64,000 nt of DNA from Mixophyes australis. Taxonomy: Eukaryota > Chordata > Amphibia > Anura > Limnodynastidae. The notes beneath the pieces are model-generated. The model was not told the DNA's origin. It saw nothing but the letters and a program-made list of their open reading frames with translations, and ran no database searches. This document shows positions 1 through 11,799 of the stretch, one piece after another (position 1 is the stretch's first letter; every line of letters begins with the position of its first letter). Where the stretch lies: contig JAVHZZ010000006.1 in assembly GCA_036250195.1 (NCBI GenBank), positions 72,344,869-72,408,868 of the forward strand, read 5' to 3'. A program made the position numbers and the translations under genes.

Positions 1-440
1 TGGGTCACCACAATATATATTAAAAACCCTGAACTTGTATGATTCGCAGCAATAAATGTATCTGGACTGCGTAGAGGAGTGGCCCCGGTACCCAATTTGG
101 TACCGGGGCCACAATACCTCCTCCAAACATGGTACAGACAATTCGTCATTGAGATCCAATCAAGTATGTTAAAGACAGACAGGGTCGAAGTGTTATTGGT
201 TAACTTTGTAAACCAAAAAACTGTCCCTGTTGCACATAGTCGTGCAATGAAGACTGACTTTTTCATTTAAAGGCACCATCTTTCAAGTGTAGTGTTTGTA
301 AGTCTAAGTCATATTATACTTTTGGTAAAATTGGTTTATTTTGTTCCTCTTTATGGTAACTACTAATAGAATTAAAGTATTAAATAGAATTAAAGTATTA
401 AATAGAGTGGTATAGAGTTGTAGTGTGGTATAGATAGAGT

Positions 441-957
441 GGTCCCCACAATATAATAATAAAACCCTCAACTGGTCTGAATTCCACCAAACAAGTATCT
501 GGACTGCGTAGTGGGGTGGCCCCGGTACCCATTTTGATACCGGGGCCACAATAAAATAAATACACCCTCAACTGGTCTGAATTCCACCAAACAAGTATCT
601 GGACTGCGTAGTGGTGTGGCCCCGGTACCCAATTTGATACCGGGGCCACAATAAAATAAATACACCCTCAACTGATCTGAATTCCACCAAACAAGTATCT
701 GGACTGCGTAGTGGGGTGGCCCCGGTACCCATTTTGATACCGGGGCCACAATAAAATAAATACACCCTCAACTGGTCTGAATTCCACCAAACAAGTATCT
801 GGACTGCGTAGTGGGGTGGCCCCGGTACCCAATTTGATACCGGGGCCACAATAAAATAAATACACCCTCAACTGGTCTGAATTCCACCAAACAAGTATCT
901 GGATTGCGTAGTGGGGTGGCCCCGGTACCCAATTTGATACCGGGGCCACATTACCTC
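441..957. repeat. 100-bp tandem repeat with GGTACC palindrome, about 5 copies
   Basis: Units of almost exactly 100 bp (TACACCCTCAACTGGTCTGA, then TCTGGACTGCGTAGTGGGG). Each ends in an inverted repeat, GGCCCCGGTACCCAATTTG with ATACCGGGGCC. A diverged single copy is at 1-115. Short overlapping minus-strand frames here are shadows of the repeat. Confidence 0.92.
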
Positions 958-1416
958 CTCCAATTTCCAAGTGTAGTGTTTATAACATCTTAACACTACA
1001 CTAATTCTAGCACGTCAAAACCTCTTGTTTTAAATAATGACAGGGCATTTAACTTTTGATTTAATTTATTGAATTTGTTGGCATTTTCTTTTACTTTTTG
1101 AACATGGCAAATGACTGTTGAATGGTCACATAATGCCCAAAAAAAAGTTGCAAGATGGAATTGTCCTTGGGCCCTCCCACCCACCCTTATGTTGTTGAAA
1201 TAGGACATGCACACTTTAACAAACCAATCATTTCAGCGACAGGGCCTACCAAACAACTGTGGCTGAAATGATTGGTTTGTTTGGGCCCCCACACCAATAA
1301 AACAATTCATCTCTCCCTGTACAAACTAAACAGGCTCTACTGAGGAAAGATGTCGTCCTCATCCTCAACCTCTGATTCCTCTCCCCCTACAGTGTGTACT
1401 TCCTCCTCCTCACACA

Positions 1417-1700
1417 TTATCAATTCGTCCCCGCTGGACTCCACAACCACAGTCCCTCTGTACTGTCTGGAGGGCAGTGCTGTACTTCATTGAGGAATTG
1501 ATTATTCATTTTTATAAACATCATTTTTTCAACGTTGTGAGGAAGCAACCTCCTTCGCCGCTCACTGACCAGGTTCCCCGCTGCACTAAAAACTCTTTCC
1601 GAGTACACACTGGAAGGGGGACAACTCAGTTAAAAAATAGAGCCAGTTTGTACAGGGGCTTCCAAACTGCCTTTTGGAGTTCTACCACGTCACTACCTCT
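1417..1700 (-). pseudogene. hAT transposase C-terminal dimerisation domain, broken
   Basis: On the minus strand the sequence reads PPSSVYSERVFSAAGNLVS and then ERRRRLLPHNVEKMMFIKMN, the conserved C-terminal (hATC) dimerisation motif of hAT transposases. Just upstream, in another frame, PLYKLALFF matches the preceding conserved stretch. A stop and a frame change separate the two, so the copy is dead. After the motif it reads 27 residues to a TGA. The DDE catalytic region was not found. Function in life: cut-and-paste transposition of hAT elements. Confidence 0.75.
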
Positions 1701-1822
1701 AGTTAATTTAGATTGCAAGGCTTGTAAATATAAATACTTTGAAGATAAAAAAAGCAGGCTGCACAGACTGAGGAGCAAGAAAGTGAAATTAAATGGACCA
1801 CGTTACTTTGGTGGCTATCTAT

Positions 1823-1848
1823 GCCCCCCCCCCCCCCCCCCCCCCCCG
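1823..1848. repeat. Poly-C tract
   Basis: An uninterrupted C run of about 23 bases followed by GCC. Its length is likely variable and error-prone in assemblies. Confidence 0.9.
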
Positions 1849-1993
1849 CCCTACACTTGTAGTTGAATATAAATAAAGCAGCCTGCATAGACTGTAGAAC
1901 TAGAAATTCAAATATACAAAGAAATGGACAAAGGCAGTTTGGTATCTGTCTGCATCAGATCCCCTCTCCACTAGGAGTAAAACAGAAAACTTT

Positions 1994-2720
1994 TCAGCCG
2001 TTATATAATCTAGAATATAAATAGAAATTGAGAAAGGCAATTTGGTATCTGTCTGCATCATAATCATCAACATCCTCCTCAGCGCCAGCTACATCAATAT
2101 CCTCCTCCCAGTGTACAACATTCACACCTTCATTAGCCAAATCTGTAACTGGACTGTGGGTGATCCTTCCAGCATATGCAGAGGGCGTGCTGCAAATGCT
2201 GGATGGAGTCACCTCTTCCCGTACAGTGATGGGAAGGTCAGGGTTCACAACCAACAACACCCTTGGACTCGCCTTGGGGATTTGTGATGTCATCTGTTTA
2301 GAAGGCAGAGTTCTTTGCTGTTTTGTTGTTGTTGCTGACAGCATAACTCTCTTAAATTTTTTGTAGGGGGGGGGGAGGAGGGCTTAGATCCTTGGGTGAA
2401 GCTGGACCACTAGTCATGAACACGGGCCAGGGCCTAAGCCGTTCCTTGCCACTACGTGTCGTAAATGGCATATTGCCAACTTTACGTTTCTCCTCAGATG
2501 ATTTTAAGTTTCTCTTTTTGCTGTTTTTTGAGAACTTGGGCTTTTTGGATTTTACATGCCCTGTACTAGGAGATTGGGCATCGTGCTTGCCAGACGACGT
2601 TGATGGCATTTCATCGTCTATGTCATGACTAGTGGCAGCAGCTTCAGCATTAGGAGGAAGTGGGTCTTGATCTTTCCCTACTTTATCCTCCAAATTTTTG
2701 GTCTCCATTATATGTAGCAC
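1994..2720 (-). pseudogene. Possible degraded transposon coding region
   Basis: Two adjoining minus-strand open stretches (2720-2352 and 2344-1994) are separated by a frame change at a G/C-homopolymer. The first has a Lys/Ser-rich charged part (KSKKPKFSKNSKKRNLKSSE) and TRSGKERLRPWP; the second ends acidic (WEEDIDVAGAEEDVDDYDAD). They lie upstream of the hAT transposase block in the same orientation and could be its N-terminal region. I do not recognise a domain. Confidence 0.3.
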
Positions 2721-2721
2721 A

Positions 2722-3660
2722 AGATACTGCAGAATGTGTGAACTTGGTAATATTGCAGTACCAATGGACTTATACTGCTGGATTGGTTTTGCAAATTTGG
2801 TTATAATTATATATTTTTTTTTTTATTTATTTTTTTTTATTTTTTTTTACTTTTTTTTTATTTTTTAAAAACTTGGGAATAATGGGGAAATAACTATGCC
2901 CTTAGAAGCACAGAGCACAGGACACAGCACCACTGGACTGAACAGGACACGGCACAGGACCCAGCAGCACTACGGAACTCAGCAGGACAGAGCACAGGAC
3001 ACAGCACCAATGGACTGATACTGCAGAATGTGTGAACTTTGTAATATTGCAGTACCAATGGACTTATACTGCTGGATTGGTTTTGCAAATTTGGTTATAA
3101 TTATTATTTATTTTTTTTATTATTTTTTTTTTATTTTTTTTTACTTTTTTTTTATTTTTTAAAAACTTGGGAATAATGGGGAAATAACTATGCCCTTAGA
3201 AGCACAGAGCACAGGACACAGCACCACTGGACTGAACAGGACACGGCACAGGACCCAGCAGCACTACGGAACTCAGCAGGACAGAGCACAGGACACAGCA
3301 CCACTGGACTGATACTGCAGAATGTGTGAACTTTGTAATATTGCAGTACCACTGGACTTTTACTGCTGAATGTGTGAACTTGGTAATATTGCAGTACCAA
3401 TGGGCTTATACTGCAGGATTGGTTGTGCAAATTTTGTGGTAATTAAAAAAAATTAAATTAGTTTTTGGTATTTTTTTAAACAACTTTTTTTTTATTTTTT
3501 TAAACACAGGGGAATATTGGGGAAATAACTATGCCCTTAGAAGCACAGAGCACAGGACACAGCACCACTGGACTGAACAGGACACAGCACAGGACCCAGC
3601 AGCACCACTGACCTCAGAAGGACAGAGCACAGCACACAGCACCACTGGACTGATACTGCA
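2722..3660. repeat. About 297-bp tandem repeat, three copies
   Basis: AGATACTGCAGAATGTGTGA, then a T/A-rich stretch and ACTATGCCCTTAGAAGCACA with GAGCACAGGACACAGCACC, recurs at about 2722, 3019 and 3330. The third copy is diverged in its AT part. It passes into (CAGCA)n-like short repeats to about 3725. Confidence 0.85.
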
Positions 3661-3980
3661 GAACACAGCACAGCACAGCACAGCACAGAACTAAACAGCA
3701 CAGCACAGAACTAAACAGCACAGCACGAGATCTACCAGGACAGAGGACCACCTAACACACCCTCCCTCTACCCTGATCAATGCCCGAGTGAAGATGGCGG
3801 CGACTAGCGGGGAATTTATAGGATCCGAGTATCGCAAGATCCGACAACGGGATTATGAGTCAGAGCCTCAGTTTCAGATTTGAATTTGGCGCCAATACCC
3901 GGATCTGTCTCGGATCCGCCTCGGATCGGCAACGTTCGGGTGGGCTCGGATTTCAGAAATCCGAGTGCGCTCATCCCTAA

Positions 3981-5090
3981 TATAAGTGTGACATTTTTCT
4001 GCACGCATTTCACTATAACTTAGGTTTTTAAGGTTTAGCTTTTTTTTTTGGGAGTTGGGCATTGCATATTGCCATGCTTTGTGGTGGGCCTTGCAACGAT
4101 CCTGTTGGGTTTAGGGCCACACCTCTATCAGTCTGTCTGTAGAGCTCCTGCTGTTGTCAGCCATAACAGGATTATGCTTCTCTTCTCGTCAAGTGGGTCC
4201 ATCTACGTTATCCACTGTGAGTCTGACAATTGGGGTTACTGTTACATACCATAGAGGTTGGCCGCATTACCTGAGTTGGCTCTCTTCCCGTTCTGCTTGG
4301 GTGCACACCTGCACCTCTATCCTACAATCCATAGTGCACACCTGTCAGTAGATGCCAAGTTTAACTGTACGTGCAGGCACTGTGCCTGAGCAACAGGTTA
4401 TTTTGCAGAATGTATGCCAGTCTGAATTGTGGCTTTGATCTCCAGGATTTTGACCTACTTGTGACCCTCTGACCTTGGGCTTGATTCCTGATATTGTACT
4501 TGTGCTGTCTGCTCTAACCTTTGGCTTATCTCCCACTACATTTGCGTCTCCTACCTTCATTATTGGTCCTTGTGTCAGCAGCTTGCCAGTTGGGCAAACT
4601 TGGGGGTAGTGACCTGTGAGTGTCTGCGCAAAGTCCACCAACTTCCTGCAAGGGTCAGAAGTCAGCACTAACCACTGGGTCCACTTCCACATTCTGTGAC
4701 ATCTCCTGCAGGTCATCTCATTAAGGACAGTATAGAAAATAAATATAAAAAAAAGTATAAATTTAAAAAATGTTGTATTTAAATTTGTAGGTCTGCACTT
4801 AGCAATAGTGGAGCAAACTATTTCTCATTACTCAAGTCTCCTTTCCTAGCTACACTGAGTCTCAAAGTGCAAAATCCTCTTTGGAGATGCCATGAGCCTT
4901 GATGTCCACCAAGTGGATGGACTTATAGAGTGAGATGGTGCTTGAAGAGGTGAAGAAATATACACCGGCCAAAATAAGGAATGGGAGTCAAATTATTCCA
5001 GCAAATCACTGTCTGTAAGCAAAGTGGTTGATGTATTTTGATGAAGGAAAACTACATACTTCAGAGACCTACTGTCTGTCACTTTAACCT
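3981..5090. other. Intergenic, no gene recognised
   Basis: Unassigned sequence with a few GC-rich patches (4040-4700). Short frames here have no recognisable domain and poor coding character. Confidence 0.4.
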
Positions 5091-5109
5091 GATTGTTTGG
5101 TTAGAGATG

Positions 5110-5225
5110 GTGACTTCTGGCTCCCAGCCCTTGGCTCTGCATCATGGTGACTTCTGGCTCCCAGCCCTTGGCTCTGCATTATGGTGATTTCTGGCTCCCG
5201 ATCCTGACTCTTTATTTCGTTGGTA
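5110..5225. repeat. Three short tandem copies of a 38-bp unit
   Basis: ATGGTGACTTCTGGCTCCCA then GCCCTTGGCTCTGCAT occurs twice perfectly. A third copy is diverged and truncated (GTGATTTCTGGCTCCCGATC). Confidence 0.85.
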
Positions 5226-6921
5226 CTGGTTCCTGACTGGATTATGGAGGTTTCTGACACGGACTACTCAGCTTTGTTTTCAGACACCTGCTCCTTCTGC
5301 AGCAGACTACTCTCAGGTAGTTCTACTATAGTCACATACTGAGTACATACTCATGTTTCAGCCATCCAGGCTGGGGGACTCCAGTCTCATAGTGCCGCTG
5401 TTATTTCTTAGTGCTCCAATGTTTGTGCTTTTTGGACTGTATTACCATCTGCCTCTCATCTCAATACCTGTCTCAATTGAACACCATTTATACCAGAGAC
5501 AGTTTGCTATTGTGAATCAGTATCAGATGTATTTCTATATTATCAGTGTCTCGGGGACACTTTCACATTGCCAGTGACCGTCTACAGCAAGAGATTTTGC
5601 GTGGGCTGCTTAGCTAGTGTGTTTAGTTCAAAGTGTGTTAGTTGTAAGTGTATTAAGATAAATTTAGTATCATTCAGAGTTATACTGGAGTTAAACAGGA
5701 GGTGAAAAGGTGAAGAAAACTCTGCCTGATATGACTGCTACAGGAGGACAAATCCATCGCTCTCCAGTGAGCCCTGTTATCCTCCATATCATGCACCGGC
5801 TTGTACACTGCCTGGACTCTCCCTACTGACCTGTTAGCATTGATAAGGTCACTGCTGATTTAGTGAACCACTTGCAAATCTGGTCTCTCATTTGTTTCTC
5901 AGTATGTCCAATCCGTTCATCTGTATTACAACAATGTTATTCATCTGTACTACCAAGTACCTCCACTACACTGACTGCTCTACATGTCTCTCCACACTGT
6001 CCCTATTCCTTTCCTCCCCCCTATCCTACCTCTCCTCCAGTCATCCCTTCTTACCCGTCCTCCCTGCCCAATATCCTGACCAATTTCAACCCCCTTCTCG
6101 CCAGCTTCAATGTTTAGCCTCTGCCTCAACCACCTCTGCTAACCACCTGAGCCGCTAATCTTAATCTTTAGCTCCTATTGTCTCACTACCCTCTCCCTGT
6201 AGAATGTAAGCTCTAAAATGGAGTAAAAGAGTATTTTTATTTTTAACATTTTTCAGTTCTCTACCTAATTTCATGGTTGAACTTGTCCAAAGTTGAAGAT
6301 GGAAGTTTCCAGCTCCAACTTTGTTCTAAGAAGTAACTGAACATTACACGGCAAACTGCTCAAAGTGACTTTCTGAAAGTTAAAGCGATTTAGCTTATGG
6401 ATTTTTGTGATCTAGAAATAGGCTATCTTTGTATTCTTTATATACTGGTTTGTCTCTTTCAGCAATTCCAGCTTTGTTTATATGTCAAAATGGTGGTGAG
6501 TGTTTTTTTTGTGAGGCCATTGTTTACATATGTTCTAGATCAAAACATTTTGTTAGCCTTTTAAAATATGTAGGTTTTGTGTTGAGTATAAATACTAGTC
6601 AGAATATACTGTATATGGTGTTTCTCTTTTGACATCTCTGTTTAACACTACTGGCTTGGGGGTAGTTGTGACACAAGATAATGGTATCTTTGGAATTATA
6701 AGAGACGTGCTCTTTATGACAGGATGTAATTAATGCAATGGATTTTTAGAGATTCTGTTCTTGATATTCCTATGTGTCTACAGGCATGAGCATTATAGTT
6801 TCCTCTACTATACATAAGCTTTATACTGCTCTAAACTTATACTTCTCTTTATCTTGCAATTACTGGTCCCTTTCCAAAGGGAGAATGACTCCTGGAAAAT
6901 TCTTTTTTTTTAAGCAAGACA
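5226..6921. other. Intergenic with an L2-like tail
   Basis: From about 5860 to 6235 the C/T-rich text ending TAGAATGTAAGCTCT resembles an L2/CR1 LINE 3' region on the plus strand. The rest is AT-rich with nothing recognised. Confidence 0.4.
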
Positions 6922-7100
6922 CAGGGGTATATTTACTAAACTGCGGGTTTGGAGAAGTGGAGATGTTGCCTATAGCAACCAATCAGATTCTAGCTGTCAT
7001 TTATTTAGTGCATTCTACAAAATGACATCTAGAATCTGATTGGTTGCTATAGGCAACATCTCCACTTTTCCAAACCTTCAGTTTAGTAAGTATACCCCTG
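6922..7100. mobile_element. Palindromic MITE, full copy
   Basis: Begins CAGGGGTATATTTACTAAAC and ends with the mirror TTAGTAAGTATACCCCTG. Inverted arms of about 80 bp flank a short spacer (CATTTATTTAGTGCATTC). This is the most complete family member here. Confidence 0.88.
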
Positions 7101-7216
7101 TACAGACTTTTACTCTCACAGAATAAGCTACCTGCGGACAGATCTGCTTTAACCTTTTAGAACCCAGTGGATGGGCTATTGATTCACAGGTCTGCCATTT
7201 AAATTACAGTTTCTAA

Positions 7217-7220
<4 letters not shown>

Positions 7221-7254
<34 letters not shown>
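7221..7254. repeat. (AT)n microsatellite
   Basis: Seventeen AT units in a row. Confidence 0.95.
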
Positions 7255-7258
<4 letters not shown>

Positions 7259-7639
7259 TGTAGAGAGGGTAAGGGGTTTTTACATATATGTCCCCAAGTT
7301 CCAGGTCCCATTATTTATTCATGAAGACATGGCCTGGGTCACAAAATATAAATTTGCCAGCATGCTAAGCACTAGCCTGAGAAAGCAGGCTGGAGGCAAC
7401 ACACTTCAGCACTCATTCTATCCGCACTAGTTCTGCCACTGAATTTAAGTAATAGTATTTTGTGTTTACACATGCACCTTGGCAAGATATTAGGTTCAAA
7501 TTAACATAAAACACCACTAACCATCATAGTCTTAATGGCTAAATGGCAATATAATAGGAAAAGCCAAATGTATGTTTTTGAGAGTAAACTGGAAATTTCT
7601 TTTGATATATTCAGCAGATCCAAAAGAAAACGGGGGTGT

Positions 7640-7900
7640 GGGCATTTTGGATATATGCATACAATGATATTGTATAAAGCATACACATAGGACATGTGGA
7701 TGCACAGTATATAAAGTATAGGCTATAATGGAGGTGTACAGTGTAAAATGTGTATGAAATACATATAGTATACTCTACTTGTAATATATAATTGAGAATA
7801 TACAGTATATGGTATACCTGAGTACACAGTATGTAAAGTATAGGATATGAGGGTGTATAATATAATGTTAGCATATGCAGCGTATAATGTATATTACATA
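7640..7900. repeat. Degenerate TATA/GTATA-rich repeat
   Basis: Recurrent imperfect pieces such as ATACAGTATATGGTATACC and ACACAGTATGTAAAGTATAG at roughly 45-bp spacing. Low-complexity DNA, not coding. Confidence 0.5.
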
Positions 7901-8195
7901 ATGGTTATTGCAGTGGTTCCATGTGCTGGACTCAGTTGGTCTGGGGCCTGGTTAGGCGGTCTCTCCGGACACACTAGCCTTTCTCGTTAGAGTAGTCTGT
8001 ATATGCGGTAATGTGACCTCTGCTGGACCTGCAAATACAGACTTTGTGGCAAAGGTGGTTGCCACTTTTCTTCAGTACTTGACCTTGTTAAGCTCCTTGA
8101 ATACTGTGACACAACATATGAGATCTATATGAGGACCCAGAAAAAAAAATCAAATTTACCTTATGTAGTGCTTTTGGGAGATATTCTAACTATCT
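7901..8195. other. Intergenic, nothing recognised
   Basis: Unique-looking sequence between the degenerate repeat and a SINE. Confidence 0.4.
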
Positions 8196-8508
8196 GCACG
8201 GTGGCTAAGTGGTTAGCACTTCTGCCTCACAGCACTGGGGTCATGATTTCAATTCCCGACCATGGCCTTATCTGTGTGGAGTTTGTATGTTCTCCCCATG
8301 TTTGCGTGGGTTTCCTCCGGGTACTCCGGTTTCCTCCCACACTCCAAAAACATACTAGTAGGTTAATTGGCTGCTAACAAATTGACCCTGTGTGTGTATG
8401 TTAGGGATTTAGACTGTAAGCCCCAATGGGGCAGGGACTGATGTGAGTGAGTTCTCTGTACAGTGCTGCGGAATCAGTGGCGCTATATAAATAAATGGTG
8501 ATGATGAT
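8196..8508 (+). mobile_element. tRNA-derived SINE
   Basis: Head GCACGGTGGCTAAGTGGTTA with the A box, and a decayed B box (GATTTCAATTCC). The same body and tail as the copy at 53663, ending GCGCTATATAAATAAATGG and GATGATGAT. Confidence 0.8.
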
Positions 8509-9043
8509 CTGAACTTTTCGATGTGCTGCATATTTTGTGCAGAATTCTAGCTGTGGAGACAGTAGTGCCACATTAATTGTTCTTGTGTAAAAGACGTTGT
8601 CGTACGTCTCTAATACAGAGTATTTATTGCTCTAGCACTCTACTCATTTTTAATGAAATGGGCCGCTTCAATGTTATAAATACATGTCTACTTAAATAAT
8701 TATGTTTTAAGATAGAGGCGATAGCAAATCTCAGCTAGGCTGGAAGCCAAAGGGTTTGACAGGTTACCAGCAACAGCTTGGCTCTTCACTGCTTATGATG
8801 GCAATATTGTTATAAAATGTACTCTTCTTTCATGATTTATAGCTTGGCTTTTCTAATTATTTGGCTTTCAAAAATTACAATTATTTGGTCACATTATGCC
8901 TATATTCCATTACTACTATTACATTTACCCTCACAATACTACATTTTAAATAAATTGTGCTAATAAAGAAAAGTTGCGTTCTAAGTGCTGGAAATTAATG
9001 TGGACAGACAAAGATGTGGACAAGGTTCCAACCCACTAGCATC
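8509..9043. other. Intergenic, nothing recognised
   Basis: AT-rich sequence with no repeat or coding signal I can name. Confidence 0.4.
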
Positions 9044-9051
9044 ACCTACAC

Positions 9052-9198
9052 CAGTATTGGCTAACCTGTGACACTCCAGATGTTATGAAACTACATGTCC
9101 CAGCATACCCTTCTAGCAATAAGCTGCTATATATTGGCAAAGCATGCTGGGGCTTGTAGTTTCACAACACCTGGAGTGTCACAGGTTAGCCAACACTG
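9052..9198. mobile_element. hAT-type palindromic MITE, 147 bp, 8-bp TSD
   Basis: CAGTATTGGCTAACCTGTGA and its mirror GTCACAGGTTAGCCAACACTG form long inverted arms. Flanks ACCTACAC at 9044-9051 and 9199-9206 are a perfect 8-bp target duplication. Confidence 0.92.
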
Positions 9199-9259
9199 AC
9201 CTACACCAATCAAACCACATACTTTATCTTCTATACACAGCCCAGCTGTCCGTACCACT

Positions 9260-9402
9260 CAGTGGTGGAACTACCATTGGTACAGCAGGTGCGATGCATT
9301 GGGGCCCCTGGAGATAGTGGGGCCCGCTGCATGGCCGATGCAGAGGGTCGCAACTAGCGAGCTTTGGACCCCGGTTCCCACAGCCCGCTAGTTCTGCCTC
9401 TG
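9260..9402. mobile_element. hAT-type MITE, 143 bp, 8-bp TSD
   Basis: Ends CAGTGGTGGAACTACC and GCTAGTTCTGCCTCTG. Flanks GTACCACT and GTACCACA agree at 7 of 8 positions. Confidence 0.85.
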
Positions 9403-9410
9403 GTACCACA

Positions 9411-10259
9411 CAAATCCCTCTTTCTCTTTCCTTTGCTTCAGTCTGAATGATTCCCCTGCACTTTTCTGCCTAACTCACTCTGCTTCACTCACAATCCTCT
9501 CAGGCTTCCTGTGTTTTCAATGATAGAGAGCGGTTACTGCTGCTTACTGTGTGAGAGAACGACGGAACTGATATCACTCTTAGGGGTCTATTTAAGACAC
9601 GTGAAGAGTCAAAATACCAGTGTAAACGCTGGCAAAAGGCTCTTTCACCGCTTTTTGCTATTGCTTAAAGGTTTAACGCCAGAGACAACAGAGATTTCTC
9701 CAGCTTTCACCCCATTACTGGAGCTTACTGCTGTTTGCATAGACATCTATGAGGACAGCAGTACAAATCAATTTAATAATCAAAAAGGTTTGTATATCGC
9801 AGCAAAGCAACGTCATCTCAGGACGGCGTTACTGGTCTTTTACAGTGGGATCTAGCTGAAGCCTCTCATCCTCTGGATCCCTCATCGGTGTAAGTACCAT
9901 GTGCATAGCACTTCCTCCAATCGCTGGCAGCGTTAGACTGCGATAAATAGCAAACAGACTTCGTGGAAGAAGGGTGACTTCCCTGGGGATCCCAGATCAG
10001 CCAGGGCATTGTATACTACTGTGGTGTTTCACTATGCATTGCTGCAATTTTCAGTGACGCATATTTATTGTCACCACACACCACACGCTCTTTATAAATA
10101 GACACCTCTGTCTCTTAGCCTGTGTACACAGCAGACAGCTCTGATACCCCAGCCCACAGAAGCAGGCTGCAGTAGTACACAAATGCTCATTGACATCTGC
10201 TGAGTGAAAGGTAGCTAAAAGTCAGTATTTCTCTTTGGGCTGCAAGAGGGTCTCTGTGC
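9411..10259. other. Intergenic, one 114-codon frame of doubtful value
   Basis: A plus-strand frame at 9511-9855 has no recognisable domain, no splice support and no family resemblance. The rest shows nothing. Confidence 0.35.
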
Positions 10260-10267
10260 TTAGTGGG

Positions 10268-10664
10268 CAGTGCCGGATTAACCCAAGGTCTAACTGGACT
10301 ACAGCCCAGGGGCCTCGGGCATCCAGGGGGCCCTTGACAGTGCCCAGCGGCATTATTGATCGGGGCGGGGGCGCCCAAGGCCCGATCAATGCTGCTGAGC
10401 CTGTCACTGTAGTCCTTCCGCGGTGCTCAGTAATCTCCTTACTGAGGAGATCTCGTGAGTCTCACTCTCACAAGATCTCCTCTGTAAGGAGCTTACAGCG
10501 CGCTGCGGAAGGACTACAGTGACAGAACAACAGAAAGAGGTAAGTGCTTGGGGTGGGGGGGGGGGGGCGGCGGACGGATCACAGGGGGGCCTCACGTGGG
10601 GTGGCTCACAGGGGAATGGAGTCCCACTTAGCCCACGGGCCTCCATTCCTTTAATCCGGCCCTG
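10268..10664. mobile_element. hAT-type non-autonomous element, 397 bp
   Basis: Ends CAGTGCCGGATTAACC and TTTAATCCGGCCCTG (inverted). Flanks TTAGTGGG and TTAGTATG match at 6 of 8. Inside is an inverted repeat around ACTGAGGAGATCTCGTGAG. It shares long stretches with 11800-12138. Confidence 0.85.
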
Positions 10665-11652
10665 TTAGTATGCTTACCAGGGGTCTCTCTGTAGGGCTGC
10701 CAGGGGGTGTCAGTGAGGGGTGGCAGAGGTTCTGCTCTGTGTCCCTGCCAAGGGTTTCTGTGCCAAGTGTGGCTGTCTGTGCACTGTTTGATCAGGCCAC
10801 TAGATAAAAACACCAGTCAAGTACTGGGTTCATTCTGTTAGTTATTTGCATCATTGCTCTCCCAAGCTAAGGTTCAATTATCAATATGACATGTTACTTG
10901 GAGCAATGTGTACAGTGCCAGTTCTTACTATAAGAGTCTTGTGCATTGGCGTTGTGTGTTTAGTCAGCATATTACCCACTCCTTGCCCTGTAAAAGATCA
11001 CAGTAGTATATCGTTCTATATTCTGTCTGTAGTCATTTATGCATATTTATGTCATGGAGGACTGAGAAACTGCAATTCATCCTGTGGCTTGTGCCTCTCT
11101 TCTCATTAGAAACCTGGCACATCACTAGACAGAAAGTACAGAAAAAAATAATTGGTGACTAATTGGTGTTCAAAATAAAAGTCTGTGTTATATTTGCCTT
11201 TTATGTCAGAATTTGCATAGATAAGTGGAGAATTTCCAGAAAACAGAAACACACACAGTAACTTGCCAATTCTGGTGCCTGTTGTTATCACATATCTTCT
11301 GAAAAATCGGATGTGTTGACTCCTAAATGACTAAGTACTGAATTATTTGTGGAAAGGGTGAGCTTGTGGTGAAGTGTGCGTTTGTTGATAAAGTAGGAGG
11401 GGTCAGAAGTATGATTTATTTCAATTCTTGGCAATTTTCCAAGTTCTTTACGTTCCTAATTCCTAGAAAGATTGAGGGGCTCTATCGGTGGTGACGTTAA
11501 TCATTAGCTTGAATTGTGGGTTATTTATTTTAGCTTCTTTCTTTATTTTTTGAGATCAAATTAAATTCCCAATCTCCCTGCTAGAATATGTGTTTATTAA
11601 TTCAAGTCACTAGGGTGTCAGGCATCAAGAAGTAAATCAAAGGGCAAAATGT
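10665..11652. other. Intergenic, nothing recognised
   Basis: Several short frames with no domain resemblance. A poly-G run follows at about 11653-11672. Confidence 0.4.
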
Positions 11653-11799
11653 TGGGGGGGGGGGGGGGGGGGTTGCTTTTGTGGCAGTAAGAGGAAGGGG
11701 GGGTGTGATTAGATGGCTCATTAGACATTCCACTAGTTGTTTTGCTCAGAAACAAAAGCGTTGTGACCTGCATCAGGACAGCAATTGTCAGAGCGTGCT

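Larger units (their letters stand above)
1..3980 (-). mobile_element. Decayed hAT-type transposon (boundaries uncertain)
   Basis: On the minus strand it appears to start near 3980 with TTAGGGATGAGCGCACTCGG, which resembles hAT-type ends, and reads through to a transposase C-terminal block at 1417-1700. It contains two tandem-repeat regions (441-957 and 2722-3660) and a possible N-terminal coding region (1994-2720). The left end may lie outside the window, so no target duplication could be checked. The assignment to one element is inference. Confidence 0.45.

Noticed and set aside
9511..9855. 114-codon plus-strand frame
   Set aside because: No domain resemblance, and it lies in repeat-flanked intergenic DNA.
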